Origin: GCA-2770975 sp050248915
GTDB lineage: Bacteria > Cyanobacteriota > Sericytochromatia > UBA7694
Direction: 5' to 3'
NCBI GenBank assembly: GCA_050248915.1
Contig: JBFWRL010000001.1
Span: 68,463-132,462 of the forward strand
DNA length: 64,000 nucleotides
The position numbers and the translations under genes were made by a program. Positions 24,570 to 33,554 of the stretch are shown one piece after another. The notes beneath the pieces are model-generated. The model was not told the origin of the DNA. It was given only the letters and a program-made list of their open reading frames with translations, and did no database searches. Every line of letters begins with the position of its first letter. Position 1 is the first letter of the stretch.

Positions 24570-25343
24570 ATGCTCCGTCGTTTTCAACAAATGCTGAATA
24601 CCGCTTTTCTTCCTGGCCCCGCAGACAAAGCAGCCCAGGCCGCCATTCTCTTTTCTGAAGAGCAGCCCCGGCCCGAGCGTCCCCCATTGCAGTTGCCCGC
24701 CTCACTGCAGGCGGCCCCAGCCAAACCAGAGCCTGTAACCAGTTTGCCCCCCTTGCCCCGCCCGATGGCCCCACTGCAAAGTGAATTTTTTAAGGCCGCA
24801 TCTCTCAAAGCGGCCCCCGTTCGGGTTTCGGCCCCACCGGCGCGGGCCATAAGCCAGGCCCCATCATTGGCTGAGATCTGTGCAGAGCAGGCTCCCACCC
24901 CTCTTTTAAAGACCTTACACGAACAGGCCCGCTGGTTTTATGAATACCGGCCCGCTGCGCCCTCACTCTCAGTCAATACGGTGTTTAAACCGATTATTCG
25001 CTGTGCTCCCCTGCCGGGCCTGCTCGACTACCAGCGTGTGCAAATCTTTGTCGAATCGACCCAAGACGAACACATTTCCCTGGATTTAGAGGTAGCCGAA
25101 CAAAGCGAGGCCCTGATTCTGATTGGCGATGTCCAACCCGGTCAATATTCGGGTTGTCGCCTGCGGGTTCCCACCAACCGCGAAATTGAAGTCTGCTTTC
25201 GGATTTTTGCCACAGAAGCACAAAGCACTGCCAAGGCACCTCTCTACGCCCTCAAACTCAGCCCGGTGGAGCCCACCTCAAAATTGGAAGCCGTCTTAAG
25301 TGAAGCCTGCTTTGTTGCAGAAAGCCAACTGGCCACCGTTTAA
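24570..25343 (+). CDS. Proline-rich hypothetical protein
   Basis: Of 257 residues, about 30-115 are Pro/Ala-rich and probably disordered (RPPLQLPASLQAAPAKPEPV). The C-terminal 120 residues look folded and beta-rich (VQIFVESTQDEHISLDLEVA, GQYSGCRLRVPTNREIEVCF). No signal peptide and no family I recognise. It is a single-gene unit with its own promoter and a terminator at 25379-25411. Confidence 0.65.
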   Translation: MLRRFQQMLNTAFLPGPADKAAQAAILFSEEQPRPERPPLQLPASLQAAPAKPEPVTSLPPLPRPMAPLQSEFFKAASLKAAPVRVSAPPARAISQAPSLAEICAEQAPTPLLKTLHEQARWFYEYRPAAPSLSVNTVFKPIIRCAPLPGLLDYQRVQIFVESTQDEHISLDLEVAEQSEALILIGDVQPGQYSGCRLRVPTNREIEVCFRIFATEAQSTAKAPLYALKLSPVEPTSKLEAVLSEACFVAESQLATV

Positions 25344-25378
25344 ACAGCAGGTGTGAGCGCATCCGTCACAACACAAGC

Positions 25379-25411
25379 CAGGGGCGGTGAGAGTGATTCT
25401 CACCGCCCCTG
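25379..25411. terminator. Strong hairpin between convergent genes, probable bidirectional terminator
   Basis: Two perfect 14-base arms (CAGGGGCGGTGAGA and its complement) flank a 5-base loop. T-runs are weak on both sides. It lies 36 bp after one stop codon and 34 bp before the convergent mdh stop. Confidence 0.65.
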
Positions 25412-25444
25412 AAATTTGGCGACAACTTAAAAGCGCCTCAGCGC

Positions 25445-26434
25445 TTAGCCGCCGAGCAATTCGCTCACCGCTTCTTTTTCTTCCAGCAATTCCTGCAGGG
25501 TTCCCGCGATTTTTTCACGGGAGAAATCGTTGAGGTCAACCCCTTTCACGATCTCCCAATTTTGGCCATCGCTGCGAATGGGGAAGCTGAACATCAGGCC
25601 TTCGGGCACGTCATAACTGCCGTCGGAACTGACTGCAACCGAGAAAAACTCACCGGCCGGGGTGGGGTTGATCAGGTTTTTGACCGTATCCATGGCGGCA
25701 TTGGCGGCAGAAGCGGCAGAAGAGAGGCCACGGGCCTTGATAATCGCGGCACCACGCTGCTGCACATTGGCAATAAATTCGCCTTTGAGCCAATCGTGAT
25801 CGCCAATCACTTCGGGCACCGGTTGGCCATTGACAGTGGCATCAAAGAAATTGGGGTATTGAGTGGCTGAATGGTTGCCCCAAATTGCGACATTTTTCAC
25901 AGCTGTGCTGTGAACGCCCGCTTTCTGGGCAATCTGCGAGAAAGCGCGGTTCTGATCGAGCATGGTCATGGCAAAGAAATTTTTGGCCGAGAGGCGTTTG
26001 CAGACACTTTTGGCAATCAAAGCATTGGTATTACAGGGGTTGCCCACCACCAAGACCTTACAATCGGCACTGGCCACGGCATCGAGGGCTTGGCCCTGTT
26101 TGGTGAAGATCCCGCCGTTGATATTCAGCAGGTCTTTGCGCTCCATGCCTGCTTTGCGGGGCACAGAGCCAACCAGCAGCGCCCAATCAGCGTCTTTAAA
26201 GGCCACATGCATATCGTCGGTACAGGTAATCGAAGCCAGGCTTGGGAAAGCACAGTCATCCAGCTCCATTTTGACCCCTTCCAGGGCCGATAAGGCCTGG
26301 GGCAATTCCAATAATTGCAAGTGGACATCTACGTCATGGCCAAAAACTTCACCCGAGGCCAAACGAAACAACAGGGCATAGCCAATTTGACCCGCGGCAC
26401 CGGTCACGGCAACTCTTACAGATTTGCGACTCAT
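25445..26434 (-). CDS. mdh: Malate dehydrogenase (cytosolic-type, LDH/MDH superfamily)
   Basis: The 329-residue enzyme interconverts malate and oxaloacetate with NAD in the TCA cycle. It has the Rossmann motif VAVTGAAGQIGYALLFRLAS, LLVGSVPRKAGMERKDLL with the substrate-binding Arg, VVGNPCNTNALIAK, LDQNRAFSQIAQKAGV and IWGNHSATQYPNF with the catalytic His. This is the type that keeps the long GxxGxxG loop and the RKxGMER segment, as in Thermus and eukaryotic cytosolic enzymes. It is monocistronic. Confidence 0.96.
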   Translation of the reverse strand: MSRKSVRVAVTGAAGQIGYALLFRLASGEVFGHDVDVHLQLLELPQALSALEGVKMELDDCAFPSLASITCTDDMHVAFKDADWALLVGSVPRKAGMERKDLLNINGGIFTKQGQALDAVASADCKVLVVGNPCNTNALIAKSVCKRLSAKNFFAMTMLDQNRAFSQIAQKAGVHSTAVKNVAIWGNHSATQYPNFFDATVNGQPVPEVIGDHDWLKGEFIANVQQRGAAIIKARGLSSAASAANAAMDTVKNLINPTPAGEFFSVAVSSDGSYDVPEGLMFSFPIRSDGQNWEIVKGVDLNDFSREKIAGTLQELLEEKEAVSELLGG

Positions 26435-26624
26435 TAATCGATCCTCACTTTGTGCTTACTCATCACTTTAAATATGCTGGAAGAAACCACACCATTCTAA
26501 CATGGGGGCAAGCCCAAACATGGGGAAAGCGCCAATTCGAAAATCTCAGGCTATAATAAGGCAAGAAACCGGCCCCGCTTTCTGAAAACAATCCGGTGCA
26601 AGTTCCGGGGAATGAGAACCGCCG

Positions 26625-28943
26625 ATGGCCATTGAGACAGACTTGCCCGCAAACAGCCATTCGCTCCTGGCTGACGTCATTCACTTTTTGCCCAACCCGG
26701 TTTTTGTCAAAGACCGGCAGCACCGCTGGATCATGCTCAATGAAGCTTTTTCAAGTTTTTTTGGCAAAACCCCTGAGCAAATGTTGGGCAAAAGTGATTA
26801 TGATTTTTTTCCGCCAGAAGAAGCGGCGGTTTTTTGGGAAAAAGACGATTTGGTTTTTGGCAGTGGGGAGCTCAACGAAAACGAAGAATCGTTTACCGAT
26901 GCAAACGGGGTTCAGCGCTGGATTTTAACGCGCAAATCCGCGTTTTTGGACGCCTCTGGCCAAGAAATCTTGGTCGGGGTGATCACCGATTTGACCGAGC
27001 GCAAACGCGCTGAAGGTGCGCTGGAACAGGCCATCAAAAAAGCCGAAGAGGCCTCCCAAGCCAAAGGCCAATTTTTGGCCAATATGAGCCATGAGATTCG
27101 CACCCCGCTCAATGCACTGATTGGCTTTAATCACTTAATTTTGCACACGGCTCTGACCCAGCAACAAAAAGACTATATCACCAACAGTCAGCAAGCCGCT
27201 GATCATTTGCTCAACCTGATCAACGGCATTCTCGATTTTTCAAAAATTGAAGCCGGGCAAATGGAGTTGGTGCAAGCCCCTTTTAGTCTGAGCAAATTAT
27301 CTGCCAACGTCTTAAATATGGTGGCCTGTAGTGCCCAGAAAAAAGGCCTCGAACTAATTTGGAGCCCCAGCCCCGATCTGGCCGAAACGTATATTGGCGA
27401 TGGCCACCGCTTGGAGCAAATTTTGCTCAATCTGGTCAATAATGCGGTTAAATTTACCGATCGGGGAGAAGTCAGTCTGTTTGTTCGTCCCGCTGAAACA
27501 GGCCTGTATTTTTTGGTTCAAGACACAGGTATCGGCATTCCCGATGAAAAAAAATCAGCCCTCTTTTCGGCTTTTAGCCAGGTTGATGCCTCTTCGACCC
27601 GCTCTTATGGCGGCACGGGTCTGGGGTTGAGTATTTCAAAACACCTGGTAGAACTGATGCAAGGTAAAATCGGCTTTAAAAGCCAAGTCGATCAAGGCAG
27701 CACCTTTTGGTTTGAAGTGCCCCTGCAGCCTGTGGTTGGCAGTGAAAGTCTGATACCCTCTCTCAAGTCCAAAGATCTCCGCGTGTTGATCTTGGAGGAC
27801 AACCCCAAAGCCTTAAATGCCATGGTTGAATTATTCAAGGCCCTGCAGATTCAGGTAACGGGAAAACTCTGGCAAAAGACCAGCCCCTCAGAACTTCAAA
27901 CCTGCCTGCGTCAATCCCCGCCCTTTGACCTGATTTTGCTCGATGAATCGATCTGTTTGGATCCTGAGGCGGAGCAAGTGCTGTGCTCGGTGCCCACACA
28001 AATTCGACGGCTCAGTCGAGGCAACGATCATACGCCCGAGGTTTCCACGCTCAAAAAACCCCTCTTTCCCCATGAAATCACCCATTTACTCGAAACCTTG
28101 CCAGACAACGCTCCAACAGCCGCCCCATCCCTGCCTCCTCTCCCCCAAACAACACAGCCCCCGCCACCGCCCCCCCAAAAAAGGGGGCAGAAACGTATTT
28201 TGCTGGTCGAAGACAATTTGATCAATCAGCGGGTGGCCCGTGAATGGCTGGAGATCAAAGGCCTTCAAGTAGATATTGCCGCCAATGGCCAAGAGGCGTT
28301 GAACCAGTTGCAACGTGTCACTTATGATTTGGTTTTTATGGATTTGCACATGCCTGTTTTGGATGGCATCAGCGCCAGCTTGGCGATTCGTGCCCAGCCC
28401 CAATACCAAACCCTTCCCATCATTGCTTTAACGGCAGATGTCCAAAAAGACACACTCAACAAAGCCCTGCAAGCCGGTATCAATGGACTGATCTCAAAGC
28501 CCTTGCATCCCCAGAGCCTGGATCAAATCTTGCAAAAATGGCTCTTTGGCAAAGAGAACCAAGTGCTTTCAGACGTGCCTAAACAAAGCCAAGAAGATCT
28601 CAATCGACCCGAACTCAGCGACATAGACTATGCCTCTGCGCTGTATATGTTGGGTGGCGATATGGACAGTTATTTAAAATTATTACAAGACTTTGAGCGG
28701 GACATGCAAAGAGATCTGCCCGCTTTGTGCCAAGTGATCGCAGATCAAGACTTTGTTCAGGCCGAAGAAAAGGTGCATAAAGTCAAAGGTGCGGCTTCGA
28801 CGTTGGGCATTCGCCAGATCCAAAAAGCGGCCACCCAATTGGAACAGGCCCTGAGAAACAAAGATTATTCGGCCTCTCTCTTGGCGAATTTACATGCGGC
28901 TGTTTTGCATTTTAAAGAAAATCTTTCCCACTTGCCGGGCTAA
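26625..28943 (+). CDS. Hybrid sensor histidine kinase (PAS-HisKA-HATPase-REC-REC-Hpt)
   Basis: The 772-residue protein has no membrane helix, so it is a cytoplasmic sensor. Domains: PAS at 15-130 (HRWIMLNEAFSSFFGKTPEQ); HisKA with FLANMSHEIRTPLNALIG, phospho-acceptor His156; HATPase at 260-370 (NLVNNAVKFTD, DTGIGIP, GGTGLGLSI); a first receiver at about 385-500 that is degenerate (LRVLILEDNP, LLDES); a Pro-rich linker; a second receiver at 525-640 with RILLVEDN, phospho-acceptor Asp in VFMDLHMP and LISKPL; and an Hpt domain with HKVKGAAS, His718. It can run a full internal phosphorelay. TATAAT at 26552-26557 may be its -10. No partner regulator is adjacent. Confidence 0.94.
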   Translation: MAIETDLPANSHSLLADVIHFLPNPVFVKDRQHRWIMLNEAFSSFFGKTPEQMLGKSDYDFFPPEEAAVFWEKDDLVFGSGELNENEESFTDANGVQRWILTRKSAFLDASGQEILVGVITDLTERKRAEGALEQAIKKAEEASQAKGQFLANMSHEIRTPLNALIGFNHLILHTALTQQQKDYITNSQQAADHLLNLINGILDFSKIEAGQMELVQAPFSLSKLSANVLNMVACSAQKKGLELIWSPSPDLAETYIGDGHRLEQILLNLVNNAVKFTDRGEVSLFVRPAETGLYFLVQDTGIGIPDEKKSALFSAFSQVDASSTRSYGGTGLGLSISKHLVELMQGKIGFKSQVDQGSTFWFEVPLQPVVGSESLIPSLKSKDLRVLILEDNPKALNAMVELFKALQIQVTGKLWQKTSPSELQTCLRQSPPFDLILLDESICLDPEAEQVLCSVPTQIRRLSRGNDHTPEVSTLKKPLFPHEITHLLETLPDNAPTAAPSLPPLPQTTQPPPPPPQKRGQKRILLVEDNLINQRVAREWLEIKGLQVDIAANGQEALNQLQRVTYDLVFMDLHMPVLDGISASLAIRAQPQYQTLPIIALTADVQKDTLNKALQAGINGLISKPLHPQSLDQILQKWLFGKENQVLSDVPKQSQEDLNRPELSDIDYASALYMLGGDMDSYLKLLQDFERDMQRDLPALCQVIADQDFVQAEEKVHKVKGAASTLGIRQIQKAATQLEQALRNKDYSASLLANLHAAVLHFKENLSHLPG
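28170..28187. repeat. Abutting homopolymers C7-A6-G5 in the kinase linker
   Basis: Seven C, six A and five G follow each other in the coding region of the Pro-rich linker between the two receiver domains. Slippage here would remove the second receiver and the Hpt domain. Confidence 0.75.
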
Positions 28944-28989
28944 GACGGGTTCAGACAAGGGATTGCTCACCCAAAGACCTTGGCCCAAA

Positions 28990-29385
28990 CTAGGCACTGT
29001 AAAAATTGAGGAAATGTTCTGCAGCCAGCCCATGATAAAGCGGGTAGACCAGTCGATTAATCCCCGGCTTTTTGAGCAGGGGTTGCAGCGCCTCCAAGAC
29101 CTGCCCCCCGTCTTCGAGGCTCAATTGGGGAATCGCACAGGGCTCACCCGACAGTTTTTGGGTCAATTCTGCGGGCAAGGTCTGAAGTTCAGAGAGCAAC
29201 TCCTGCCAAAGCGGCACGGGCAAATATTTAAGCGATTTGCTGTGTTCAACCAAACGCTCTCGGGCCGAGACCATAAAGACATCGTCTTCAGGCAGAGACG
29301 TCGGAAAAACCGCTGCGGTCTCCTGAGCTTCACTTAGGTCTTCGGACGCATCGTCAAAATCGAGCAATTCAAATTCAGTCATCAC
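28990..29385 (-). CDS. Hypothetical acidic protein
   Basis: The 131-residue soluble protein has an acidic N-terminus (MTEFELLDFDDASEDLSEAQ) and a helical rest (YLPVPLWQELLSELQTLPAE, GGQVLEALQPLLKKPGINRL). No family recognised. The stop is 47 bp from that of the convergent histidine kinase. Between its start and the next minus-strand gene is an imperfect inverted repeat at 29424-29443. Confidence 0.6.
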   Translation of the reverse strand: MMTEFELLDFDDASEDLSEAQETAAVFPTSLPEDDVFMVSARERLVEHSKSLKYLPVPLWQELLSELQTLPAELTQKLSGEPCAIPQLSLEDGGQVLEALQPLLKKPGINRLVYPLYHGLAAEHFLNFYSA

Positions 29386-29477
29386 ACAACCTCACACCCT
29401 GGAGCGGCTTAGATTATTTCGTGTCAGCACAATGATGCTAACAGTGTACGCCATTTTAACCGACGCCGGAAAGAGGC

Positions 29478-30035
29478 TTACAAAAGGCCTGCATTTGAGT
29501 GCATCAAATGCTCCAGGGCCTGTAAACCACAGCGAAAAAAGCTACTCGGTCGAGAATCGACCAAATGCACCCGCATGCCGGTCATGTTCAATTGCAGACC
29601 CCGGCATTTTTCAGCCCGAATCCCCGCGATCAGGCCCTTCAACAAAGCAGGCAAAAGTAAGAGCACATGGCGATCTTCTGCCAGAGGCTGCCCGCTTCCT
29701 CCCCATTGTGGCAAAACCCGATCAAAGGCCAAGACCAATTCGACCCCATCACAGGCCCAGGGCAAAGCATGCAAATCTACCCAGGCAAAATCTGAAGGAC
29801 AACCCGTTTGACGTTTGTAAACCTGGCTCCAGAGCAGAGATTTTTGCAGTAAAACGCCTTGCTCCATGCCCAATTCAGACAGCGAAAATGAGAAATGACG
29901 TTGCCCCTTGCGCAAAAAGGTTTGCAAGGGCAATGCCAACTGTGAGGTGTTCGCACACCACCGGCTCGCCTGCTCACCGCCAGAAATTGGCGCTAAGAGC
30001 GCTTGGCGCAGGCTGTTTTGGGTGAATTCAGACAT
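29478..30035 (-). CDS. Protein resembling a free-standing EF-G domain IV
   Basis: I use ATG 30035 (MSEFTQNSL); the frame extends to 30086. Of 185 residues, the C-terminal segment reads ALLKGLIAGIRAEKCRGLQL, NMTGMRVHLVDSRPSSFFRC, GLQALEHLM. This follows the pattern of EF-G domain IV: (A)VxKGIxEAxxxGxLxGYPxxDVxVxLxDGxxHxVDSSxxAFxxAAxxA. Earlier blocks (SGGEQASRWCANTSQLALPL, then RHFSFSLSEL) could match the beta-strands that open the same domain. No GTPase or other EF-G domains are present. If right, it may bind the ribosome or mimic a tRNA arm. The similarity is by eye and moderate. Confidence 0.55.
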   Translation of the reverse strand: MSEFTQNSLRQALLAPISGGEQASRWCANTSQLALPLQTFLRKGQRHFSFSLSELGMEQGVLLQKSLLWSQVYKRQTGCPSDFAWVDLHALPWACDGVELVLAFDRVLPQWGGSGQPLAEDRHVLLLLPALLKGLIAGIRAEKCRGLQLNMTGMRVHLVDSRPSSFFRCGLQALEHLMHSNAGLL

Positions 30036-30086
30036 CGTTAGAGAATACCTTTCTGGATCCTGCCTGCAGTATAACCACTCAGACAA

Positions 30087-30116
30087 TTGGAGGCGAGCTG
30101 AGGCCTGAGTTACAAT
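30087..30116 (+). promoter_or_regulatory. Sigma-70-type promoter for glpD-dagK
   Basis: TTGGAG (30087-30092), an 18-bp spacer and TACAAT (30111-30116) lie upstream of the glpD ATG at 30162. Confidence 0.5.
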
Positions 30117-30161
30117 ACAGCAACCAAGAGCAATAATTGCACCCCCATAAGGAGTCGCCCC

Positions 30162-31835
30162 ATGAAACGCAACCTGCCCCAGATGGCTGAAACCAGCTAC
30201 GATCTGGTGATCATAGGTGGAGGCATTACCGGGGCCTGCATTGCCTGGGACGCCGCTTTGCGCGGGCTCAAAACTGCGCTGGTAGAAAAAAATGACTTTT
30301 CTGGGGCCACCAGCTCAGCTCCCTCGAAGCTGGTACATGGCGGCCTGCGCTACCTCAAAAACCTGGAATTTGGCCTGGTGCGCGAATCTTTGCGCGAGCG
30401 CCGCTATTTGGAGCAAATTGCCCCCCACCAAGTCGATCCGCTGGCTTTTTTGTTGCCCGTCTACAAACGTGGCCCCAATAGTGCGCCAGTACTGCTCGCG
30501 GGCATGACCCTGTATGAATTGCTGTCTTATGACAAACGTTGGATCGAAGACCCGGATAAACAATTGCCCTCGTTCTCTCCGCTTAGCCGCAAAGAGACCC
30601 TGCGTCGCGTGCCCCAACTCCAATCCGAGGAATTGGTCAATGGCCTGGTCTATTACGATTGCCTGATGCACTCACCCGAGCGACTGAGCCTGGATTTTTT
30701 AAAAGCGGCGGCTGAAGCCGGGGCCGATCTGGCCAATTATACCGAAGTCACAGATTTTCTGCGCACAGACGATACCCTGACAGGGGTTGAAGTCAAAGAT
30801 CGCCTCAGTGGTCAAAGCCACACGATCTCTGGCAAGGTCATGGTCAATGCCTCGGGCCCCTGGGCAGATTTATTGCTGGGTCTGATGGAGCAAGAGCCGG
30901 CCCGGCACCTGATGCGCTCCAAAGGCATTCATATCGTCACCCGCGTGATCGCTCCCCTTGATCAGGCCTTGACCCTGACCAACGAAGCTGGGGAACATCT
31001 CTTTGTCATCCCCTGGCGCGGCCATACCCTGATTGGTACCACTGACCGCGAGTTTCGCGGCCACCCCGACGACTTTAAAGTCACCCTCGAAGATATCGAC
31101 GAGCTGATCGACAAAACCAACCGCATGTATCCCGCTGCAGAATTGACACGTTCGGACGTGCTCTATTATTATGGTGGGCTGCGCCCCATTGTCGAAAAAG
31201 AAACCAAGGTCAAAACCGACAGCTACAAAGCCTCACGCAAACACGAGGTCTACAATCACGAAGAAGAGGGCATACACGGCCTGATTTCGGTGATTGGAGG
31301 AAAATACACCACCGCCCGCCATTTGGCTGAACAGGTCGTCGATCAGGTTTACCACCAGCTTAAAATCAACAAAGTTCACTGTTCCACGATTCATTCGCAG
31401 ATCAGTGGCGGTCCCATCGAGCGCTTTCAGGACTTTGTCGAAAGTGAGCAAAATCGGTGGTGCCTTTATGCGCCCGAACTCATTGCCCACCTCTGCCGCA
31501 ATTATGGCGCCCGTGCTGAGCGGGTGTTGGAACTGGGCAAAACAGATCCCACCCTGCTTGACCCCCTCTCACCCCTGCGCCAAGAAGTGGGCGCAGAAAT
31601 TCTCTACGCCGTGCGCGAAGAAATGGCGATTAACCTGGCTGATGCGGTCTTTCGCCGCACAGGTTTGGGCACCTTGGGCCACCCTGGGTTGCCCGCCTTG
31701 GAAAAAGCGGCGGCGTTAATGGCCGCCGAATTGGGCTGGTCGGCAGCGGAAGCAGCGGCAGAAGTGGCCAGTGTGGCAGCGCGGTTTGAATTGCCCTCTG
31801 CCAATGAGCAAGGGCCCACAGCAGCAGTCCCATGA
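30162..31835 (+). CDS. glpD: Aerobic-type glycerol-3-phosphate dehydrogenase
   Basis: This FAD enzyme oxidises glycerol-3-phosphate to dihydroxyacetone phosphate at the inner face of the membrane and feeds electrons to quinone. The 557-residue protein has the FAD-binding YDLVIIGGGITGACIAWDAA, VEKNDFSGATSSAPSKLVHG, GGLRYLKNLEFGLVRESLRE, VNASGPWAD, WRGHTLIGTTD and YYYGGLRP, and the C-terminal GlpA/GlpD cap with YGARAERVLEL. An AAGGAG site lies 10 bases before the ATG. It overlaps the diacylglycerol kinase gene by 4 bp (ATGA), which ties glycerol-phosphate flux to phospholipid recycling. Confidence 0.95.
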   Translation: MKRNLPQMAETSYDLVIIGGGITGACIAWDAALRGLKTALVEKNDFSGATSSAPSKLVHGGLRYLKNLEFGLVRESLRERRYLEQIAPHQVDPLAFLLPVYKRGPNSAPVLLAGMTLYELLSYDKRWIEDPDKQLPSFSPLSRKETLRRVPQLQSEELVNGLVYYDCLMHSPERLSLDFLKAAAEAGADLANYTEVTDFLRTDDTLTGVEVKDRLSGQSHTISGKVMVNASGPWADLLLGLMEQEPARHLMRSKGIHIVTRVIAPLDQALTLTNEAGEHLFVIPWRGHTLIGTTDREFRGHPDDFKVTLEDIDELIDKTNRMYPAAELTRSDVLYYYGGLRPIVEKETKVKTDSYKASRKHEVYNHEEEGIHGLISVIGGKYTTARHLAEQVVDQVYHQLKINKVHCSTIHSQISGGPIERFQDFVESEQNRWCLYAPELIAHLCRNYGARAERVLELGKTDPTLLDPLSPLRQEVGAEILYAVREEMAINLADAVFRRTGLGTLGHPGLPALEKAAALMAAELGWSAAEAAAEVASVAARFELPSANEQGPTAAVP

Positions 31836-32779
31836 ACAGCCACGCCCATATACAGCCCGTTTTTATTGTCAACCCACATTCCGAAACGGGCAAAACGGGC
31901 AAGAGTTGGCCAGGCATTCAAAGCCAACTCAAAGCGCGTTTTGCCCGCTTTGATGTGCATCTGACCGAAGGCCCCGGCCACGCCACGGCATTGACCCGCG
32001 ACGTGCTCAAAAGTGGCGCAACCAGGATTGTTTCCGTGGGAGGCGACGGCACCCTCAACGAAGTGCTCAATGGCTGGCTTGAAGAGGATCAGCCCCTCAA
32101 CCCCGAAGCCGAATTGGGCCTGATTATGCGCGGCACCGGGGGCGATTTCCGCAAATCCCTGGGCCTGGAAAACGATTTAAACAGCTATCTTACCACCTTG
32201 GCAGACACCCCCGCACGCCGCGTAGACGTGGGCAAAGTCACCCTGACAGACAAAGATGGACAGCCCCTCAAACGCTATTTTATCAATATTGGCAGCTTTG
32301 GCATGGGCGGGGACGTGGTACACCTGATAGAAAACTCCCCGCTGCACAAACACCTCGGTGGCACCCCCGGTTTTTTATTGGCCACACTGCAAAGCATGGC
32401 CCGCTTTCGTCCCCAGCGGGTGCGTTTGAAAATTGACCACACCCTGGATTTGCAGCAGTCGATCTTGCAAGTGGCCGTGGCCAATGGCCAGGCCCATGGC
32501 GGTGGCATGCGTGTGGCCCCCAAAGCCCAGATTGATGATGGCTGGTTTGAACTGATTGTCTTGACGGGTGTGGGCCCCATCGAAGCGGCCCTGACCCTGC
32601 CACGGGTTTATGTCGGCCAGCACTTAGAAGCCCCCTGCGTGCGCTATTTACGCTGCCGCCATCTGGTAGCCGAAGCCTTGGACAGTGCCCCGATTTGGCT
32701 GGAGGTAGATGGCGAGGCTCCCGGTAAATTGCCCGCAACCTTTGAACTCTTGCCGCGCCGGATCAATTTGAAGGCCTAA
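31832..32779 (+). CDS. dagK: Diacylglycerol kinase / YegS-BmrU family lipid kinase
   Basis: The 315-residue protein opens with VFIVNPHSETGKTGKSWPGI and has the catalytic SVGGDGTLNEVLNGWL and the GTGGDFRKSL loop of the DAGK_cat family. By family it phosphorylates diacylglycerol or a related lipid at the inner membrane. Translation is coupled to glpD. The 3' end overlaps the convergent zinc-ribbon membrane protein gene by 4 bp. Confidence 0.9.
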   Translation: MNSHAHIQPVFIVNPHSETGKTGKSWPGIQSQLKARFARFDVHLTEGPGHATALTRDVLKSGATRIVSVGGDGTLNEVLNGWLEEDQPLNPEAELGLIMRGTGGDFRKSLGLENDLNSYLTTLADTPARRVDVGKVTLTDKDGQPLKRYFINIGSFGMGGDVVHLIENSPLHKHLGGTPGFLLATLQSMARFRPQRVRLKIDHTLDLQQSILQVAVANGQAHGGGMRVAPKAQIDDGWFELIVLTGVGPIEAALTLPRVYVGQHLEAPCVRYLRCRHLVAEALDSAPIWLEVDGEAPGKLPATFELLPRRINLKA

Positions 32780-33552
32780 GGGGCCGAGCGCGGGGGCACC
32801 GGCTTCAATGCCTCGCGAAGCTCAATCCCCAAAATCCCTTTGCGCGTGCGAATGCGGACTTCTTTGCTCTGCCCCAAGGCCTCAAACTCTTGCCGAGACA
32901 GGCTGACCCGCACCGGCTCACTGTGGCCCGGCCAAGGGGCCAATTCCGCATAATAATGGCGCGACTTACCGCTTTGAATCCAGGCCTGAAGCAGCGCCAC
33001 TTGATGGGTCTGAGCAAACCAGGCCGTTCCCCAATTGAGCAAGAGCACCCCACTCAAAGCCAATGAACTCAACAAAAGCCACAGCAAAAAAGACTGCTTA
33101 GAAACATGTGAAAGACGCTGAGAATCCAGACTAAATTCCCCAAAACGATTGTGCTGCAAAGATTGAGCGTAGCGCTGATAGAGCCAACGGGCCCCCCAAG
33201 CCCCCACAGCACAGGCCGCTGCAGCCCACCCCCAAACAGGCGTCAGCACCGCCCAGAGCTGAGAAACCGCCAAGCCCCCCCCCAAGAAGCCGACCAACCC
33301 CAAGCCCAGACGTCCGACGGTGATCCCCTCTTCAAAGTAGACCACTTGGGCCACAAAGTGCCCCAAAACAGAAATAAACGGCGGCGCTGTGGGAGCGTTT
33401 GCAGCAGGGGCAGAAACAAATCCCAGGGATGGCTGCGGGTTTTTTGGGGGTGCAGCGGAAAGGGGCGCAAGCCGCAAGCGGGTTTGGCAAAAAGCACAGG
33501 CTTCCGCTGCAGGCTGTGAACGGTGGCAGGCTGGGCAAATCATCTCAGACAT
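32776..33552 (-). CDS. Membrane protein with N-terminal zinc ribbon
   Basis: The 258-residue protein begins with a four-Cys zinc ribbon, ICPACHRS and then CAFCQTR. A Pro/Ala-rich stretch (30-60) follows, then a pair of hydrophobic helices (LGLGLVGFLGGGLAVSQLWA, WAAAACAVGAWGARWLY) and another (FLLWLLLSSLALSGVLLL). A C-terminal soluble part carries SHYYAELAPWPG-like sequence, here SRHYYAELAPWPGHSEPVRV. Zinc-ribbon-plus-helices proteins are common and poorly characterised. It lies 2 bp after the PepSY gene, so it is probably under the same riboswitch. Confidence 0.7.
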   Translation of the reverse strand: MSEMICPACHRSQPAAEACAFCQTRLRLAPLSAAPPKNPQPSLGFVSAPAANAPTAPPFISVLGHFVAQVVYFEEGITVGRLGLGLVGFLGGGLAVSQLWAVLTPVWGWAAAACAVGAWGARWLYQRYAQSLQHNRFGEFSLDSQRLSHVSKQSFLLWLLLSSLALSGVLLLNWGTAWFAQTHQVALLQAWIQSGKSRHYYAELAPWPGHSEPVRVSLSRQEFEALGQSKEVRIRTRKGILGIELREALKPVPPRSAP

Positions 33553-33554
33553 GT

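Noticed and set aside
26593..26608. CCGG hairpin with GTGCAAGTT loop upstream of the hybrid kinase, like the P5 arm of a cobalamin riboswitch
   Set aside because: None of the other aptamer blocks (CCGCAACTG, B12-box end) is present nearby.
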